Position numbers and translations under genes: made by a program. This document shows positions 59,786-64,000 of a stretch of DNA of 64,000 nt, in pieces. Below the pieces are notes generated by a model. That model worked only from the letters and a program-made list of their open reading frames with translations. It was not told the origin of the DNA and searched no databases. Source of the stretch: Pegoplata infirma. Taxonomy: Eukaryota; Arthropoda; Insecta; Diptera; Anthomyiidae. Each line of letters begins with the position of its first letter. The first letter of the stretch is position 1. The stretch lies in assembly GCA_963921195.1 (NCBI GenBank), contig OY992536.1, forward strand, positions 332,151,038 through 332,215,037, given 5' to 3'.

Positions 59786-60881
59786 CATGGACGTATACAG
59801 GGGGTGGGCACAGGGGGCACGTGCCCCCCCCTTTCGATTTGAAAATTTTGAAAAATTATTATACTGCAACGCATTGTACACAGGTTTCAAAATATTTTTT
59901 TGGTTTTTAAAGAAAAGATTTTAGTTTTTTTTATAAAAACTTCAGAGTGTTATCTAATTTCGTTTCTAAAAAGTAATTTTTATCGGAATATCTGTAAAAT
60001 ATGTTTAAAAAACACATAAATTGGTTTTATCTGATAAAAATTATGCTTTAGGATCATAAAAAAAATGTCTTAAAAAAAATTCAAACTATACGATTCTAAG
60101 ACACTTTCTCTATATTAAATTGTGAGAAAAAAGTAAAAAAAAATGAAAAAAAGATTTTGAAACAATTATTATATAAAAACTTTTTAGATGCTGATACTTT
60201 TTCTATCAAAAAAGTCTAAAATTTTTAATATTTTTTATAAAAAAAAATCATCATATGGTACCACGGAACAAGCTTAAATCTAAAACAGCGCGATCACCAG
60301 ACTGTTTAATGAATATGAATTTAGAATATCTAACAACAATTTTTGGATATAAAACTATAATTTTCAATCTAGCACTTTTTCTGAGTTAAAATTGCACAAA
60401 TGAACAAAGTTTTGAAACTATACTCAAAAATACTTAAACTTCAAGAATCTGCGCAAAATATACGCCATTTTGATCCATATGTTAAAATTGAACAAATGAA
60501 CAAAGTTTTGAAACTATACTCAAAAATACTTAAACCTCAAGAATGTGCGCAAAATATACGCCATTTTGATCCATATGAGGATCTGCTGATTTAAGCAGAC
60601 GCGGTTTGCTGAATTTTTGTCTGAATAATCTAGGTCGAGTCAGCAGAAAAATCTGTCAAAATAGACATTTTTATGGCTGTCACTTATGACTCTTACGTGA
60701 AGCAATAAATACGAAACGGTTATGATATTCCAAAACAATTTTTTTTATATAAATAAAGATAAGATCGTATAAGGGGGGGGGGGGGGGGTATGGGGTGTAG
60801 TCCTAGTTAAATCGGCGTTGACTAAAAAAATTTAGAAGTTGTGCCCCCCCCCCCGTTTTCAAATTCCTGGATACGTCGCTG
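59786..60881. mobile_element. hAT element, CAGCGACGTATCCAGG-type ends, TSD AGTGTCAT
   Basis: Left end CATGGACGTATACAGGGGG, right end (reversed) CAGCGACGTATCCAGG. AGTGTCAT exact at 59778-59785 and 60882-60889. Length 1096 bp. Inside is a 96-bp tandem duplication (ATGAACAAAGTTTTGAAAC at 60400 and 60496), a run of 17 Gs at 60772-60788 and C runs near both ends. No transposase; the ORFs at 59629-59924 cross the left boundary. Confidence 0.9.
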
Positions 60882-60980
60882 AGTGTCATGCTGTGTAATT
60901 AATATAATTTATTTAAAATAGAAAAAATTAAAAAAAAAAGATTTCTAATCTACAAATTATTAAATAAAAAAATTATTAAT

Positions 60981-61306
60981 ATAAATAAAATAACCGAGCT
61001 CGAGGTCTGTTGTTGTTGTAAATAATCTTTATTTTACTTCTCCAATATTTCGAAATTCATCGAATTTCATCATCAGGGGACAGTGTTAAAAAATTACACA
61101 AACACAAATAAGCTTTATGCTTCACATTGTCGGTTGGAATTCCGCTGACAACGTGAATAGAAGAAGCTTAAAGTTTATTTGTGTTTGCGTAATTTTTTAA
61201 CAATATCCCCTGATGATGAAATTCGATGAATTTCGAAATATTGGAGAAGTAAAATAAAGATTATTTACAACAACAACAGATCTCGAGCTCGGTTATTTTA
61301 TTTATA
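60981..61306. mobile_element. Palindromic element, ~140-bp stems
   Basis: From ATAAAATAACCGAGCTCGAG through ATTTCGAAATTCATCGAATTTCATCATCAGGGG to CAAACACAAATAAGCTT, mirrored with few mismatches down to 61306; loop about 40 bp (CACATTGTCGGTTGGAATTCC). Flanks are themselves palindromic (TAAAATAA / TTATTTTA), so the target duplication cannot be read. Confidence 0.8.
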
Positions 61307-62649
61307 TTACAAATTAAAGGTCGAATAAATACAACATTAAATTTAAAAAAAATATTCTATTAAATACATTTTTAATTTTGTAATGGATTGTTTTAGTTAA
61401 AAAGCTATTTGTAAAATTCTCGGATAGAACTTTTTAAAGTACAGGGAAAGCGCTTTTAAAAGTACTTTGCCACTACTAAATGGTGTTATCATTTAGCATC
61501 TTAGCAAGTACTAAAAACCCAAATAAAAGGTACTTTGCCAGTATTAATACTACCTTATTAGGTACTTTGCCAGATCTGGCCCGTATGTATTTTTCTGCCT
61601 GGGAATCCATTACAAAATTAAAAATGTATGAATAAAATTATTTTTTTATTTAATAATTTGTAAATTAGAAGTATTTTTTTAATTTTTTCATTTTAAATAA
61701 ATTATATATAAACTTAGCATGACAAAAGTGACCACTATTTTAGAAAATAAGAAAATAATTTCCATTTATTTGAGACATGCTGAGTCCAATGGAGTAACCC
61801 GGTTTTTTAATGTATGGTACAGTTTTCATTAAAGATTGTCTTATTTCCAGCCTGTTTTTTAACAAAAAAAATTGTAAAATTTGGTTTAAAGCTTTTCATC
61901 TTAAGCCCTTAAATTCGCGAATTTCTTAATTTTTCAAGGTTCTCGCGAAATTAACCTCTAAACTGGTCTTTGATAGTGTTAGCAAATAAAAGAGTAGGAT
62001 CTCCGCCATTTCCCCATTTGTATATATTTAGATATCAGAAAAAATTGCGGTAATGTCCCTTCATATTTTTTCCTAAAATATCATTTAAAATTTTTAACAA
62101 AATATTTTGATAATATTTGAAGGGACATTTTTTACATCCTTCTTGCTGATATGGACAAATAAAAAAATGTAAACATTAGCTAAGAATCTCCTATTTCATT
62201 TGCCATCAATAGTGACACTATAAGACAAGTACAAATATTTTAAAAAAAGGTTATCTTTTAAAATTTTGAAGTATGTACTTTCAAAAGGAAACAGGATCAC
62301 GAAATGAAAAACTTTAAATGCAGTTTTACTCCATTTGACTCTACATTTAGACGTATATCATTCGGTTCATGTTTAATATTGGCTGCCGGACGGTGTAATT
62401 TTTGTAGGCAAACACTGAAATAATAGTTTTTGTTAATTTTTGATCAGTTAATTGTTTAAGGTTACCACATTATATAATATACTAAAAGACGGACCCTTGA
62501 ATTATCTTGTAAAATGATGCTGGTAAAAGCAAAGTTATATGGGCTAATCTCGCAAAAATATCAAAAAAATGGAGAAATTCTTTGAATTTATTGCTATATC
62601 CTTTTAACAAATGTTCCAAATACTATCTAGGAATATAAAAGAAAGTCGG

Positions 62650-62840
62650 AATCAAAAGTTGTATTTTCTTTCGTAAACATTAATGTTTTTAAAATAAAAC
62701 AATTCATACAGATAACGTATGTTTACTCAACAATGAAAATGTTATTCAAGTTACTGAAATTTTAAGTAGAAAGCTGTCTAAATACAAATGTGATGATATT
62801 TTTTTGAAAGTCAATATTTTAATTGAATGTAGTCAATAAC
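62650..62840 (+). pseudogene. Transposon coding relic, copy 3 (mirror arm)
   Basis: Reads VFSFVNINVFKIK, a frameshift, ITYVYSTMKM in the wrong frame where the correct frame gives DNVCLLNNENVIQVTEIL, then SRKLSKYKCDDIFLK. It mirrors 58493-58735, as expected for arm B, and is more damaged. Confidence 0.6.
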
Positions 62841-63329
62841 ATTTAAATCAGTACCCACAAAGTAGAATCAAAGTGTATTCTTACTAAATTTGATAATGTC
62901 ACTATTGCAATAACTTTACAACATAATTAAGTGTTGTAAAATGTTAAAATTTAATTAAATTATTAAAAAAAATATTTCAAATAAAGAAACCGTCTTTAGT
63001 TTGGTAAAAAAAGTACTGGCAAAGTACTAAATTCGGTAAAACCAATTACTTCACCAGAAAGAGCTTGCTATACAAAAAATTAATTACTTTGCCAGTACTT
63101 TTTCTTTGGAACGGTTGGCAATTTCTGGCTGGGTGTCTTTAATTTGAGTACCCACACATATGTACGTGAAGTGGGTTTGTCGGAACGGGCCCAAGTGTCA
63201 CAGCCCCCTTAAATTGTAATTTCGGTTTAAAAACAAAAAAAAATATTCTAAAGAGGGTAACATTTTTTTCTTATTTTGTGTGCCCCGTAAAGTGCGCTTT
63301 AACCTTCTTTTTAATGGACGTAAACTTGC

Positions 63330-63458
63330 CTTCTTGAAGAATTTCAATGCGATATATTTCTTGCCGATACCCGATTTTTGATTTGTTGGCTTTTCTAAAA
63401 CGCACATTTCCATAAAAAAATTTCGGGCTATAATTTTTACAATAAACCCTTCATACAT
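63330..63458 (-). CDS. Candidate first coding exon, with GC donor
   Basis: Starts either at MYEGFIV (ATG 63456-63458) or at MEMCVLEKPTN (ATG 63411-63413) and reads to GKKYIALKFFKK, where AAG is followed by GCAAGT, a strong GC-type donor, phase 0. Splicing to 57833 keeps the frame and gives 97 or 112 residues: a basic N-terminal half and one transmembrane segment near the C-terminus. Unspliced, the frame runs on to 63198 with a very basic tail (PLKRRLKRTLRG) that could be real instead. The segment is not repeated in the window. Confidence 0.35.
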
Positions 63459-63904
63459 ATGTACATAGGCGCAGTAGAATCAATGGGTGCCATTGTAAGA
63501 GGATAAAAACAGCTGATTGTTACTTTTCTAAACCATTGTAATGAGTTGTTTAATAATGTATTACGAACCAACAAGAAATTACAAGATGTAGGTACATACA
63601 AAAATTTCACAAGTTCTTATCTGTTTTATCAGCATGTTTTTTATATAGATATGTATACTAACCACTACTTTTTTACTTATTTTTAGTATTGCTTTAACCA
63701 TGTATTTTTCTTCAATAATTATATAAAAAAAGACTAATATTTTACAATTCGTGAAAAATTTATATTTTTTCTACACTTTGGACACTTTTCGATGATGCTA
63801 AAAATCCAATAATGACACTGGATATAGGGTGACTCAAACTTAACTAAACTAAATAAATTTAACAAGGTGTTTCCAAATTTCTTAATTTGATTTTAAAAGC
63901 ACAG

Positions 63905-64000
63905 ACAGTGATGCCAATTTAGCACTTTTAGTGCTAGATCTAGCACTTTTTTTTGGACTTAGCACTAAAGTTTTGGCATTTCTTAGCATTTTTAATATTT
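63905..64000. mobile_element. Possible hAT-like terminus cut by the window end
   Basis: CAGTGATGCCAATTTAGCAC followed by several TAGCAC/GTGCTA words is the style of a hAT terminus with subterminal repeats. The other end lies outside the window. 63480-63904 shows no gene. Confidence 0.35.

Larger units (their letters stand above)
57863..63133. mobile_element. Interleaved CCCAG fold-back complex, 5.3 kb
   Basis: Two pairs of inverted arms interleave. Arm A (57863-58076, CCCAGACAGAAAAATAC) is mirrored at 61390-61603; arm B (58077 on, CCCAGTCAGAAATTGCC) is mirrored up to 63133. TG flanks the outer ends and AA flanks 58077 and 61603. Arm B contains coding relics, the MITE at 58884, a hAT at 59786 and a palindrome at 60981. 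The centre of B mirrors about 59690/61860 and about 60900/61700. Confidence 0.65.

Noticed and set aside
60765..60860. G and C runs as a quadruplex regulatory site
   Set aside because: The runs lie at the end of a non-autonomous hAT element and are a family trait or length artefact rather than evidence of regulation.

Overview
The window looks like nuclear DNA from an AT-rich insect, most likely a higher fly (Brachycera/Cyclorrhapha). The one clearly intact host gene, an adiponectin-receptor (PAQR family) gene, encodes a protein that from memory of the family reads very close to the Drosophila protein. Four of its introns carry normal splice signals and three of those are only 55-65 bp, as is usual in flies. 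Almost everything else is repetitive: DNA-transposon remnants nested in each other, fold-back elements, tandem arrays, a Helitron-like element, a tRNA-derived SINE and a 5'-truncated non-LTR fragment. No rRNA, functional tRNA or CRISPR is visible, and no complete transposase was recognised.

Layout. 1-1335 is a 20-21 bp minisatellite. 1340-7350 holds an inverted pair of repeats, T-rich simple sequence, a 196-bp hAT MITE and a decayed copy (3730-4880) of a fold-back hAT element. 7487-9172 holds further fold-backs and a second minisatellite. 9495-11213 is a palindromic CACTG-ended element. 12214-13118 is a TA-flanked element with about 100-bp inverted ends. 13756-41996 (minus strand) is the adiponectin-receptor gene in six coding exons: exons 2-6 lie within 13756-16073 and exon 1 at 41655-41996, so one intron spans 25.6 kb and has absorbed at least fifteen insertions. 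The largest is a 5.7-kb hAT element (18054-23762) with a 330-codon ORF and another hAT nested in it. Two fold-back elements follow at 24623-27291, and the Helitron-like element lies at 32460-34669.

Upstream of the receptor gene, 42026-63133 is a stack of nested and interleaved inverted-repeat elements. The clearest stack is 46.9-55.15 kb: a palindrome hit by two small hAT MITEs and by a 6.5-kb CCCAGC-ended element, which carries a further MITE copy, a 2.0-kb copy of its own family, and a TA-flanked fold-back with a 90-bp MITE at its centre. At 57624-57833 and 63330-63458 (minus strand) two non-repetitive, coding-looking segments with matching splice phases may be exons of a small, unrecognised membrane-protein gene whose intron was filled by a 5.3-kb fold-back complex.

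The evidence for most mobile elements is direct: terminal inverted repeats plus an exact target-site duplication read at both ends. Eleven show hAT-type 8-bp duplications (nine exact, two with one or two mismatches). Three insertions can also be checked against an uninserted copy of the target elsewhere in the window. The genes do not form an operon or pathway; the window is one housekeeping signalling gene in a transposon-dense neighbourhood.
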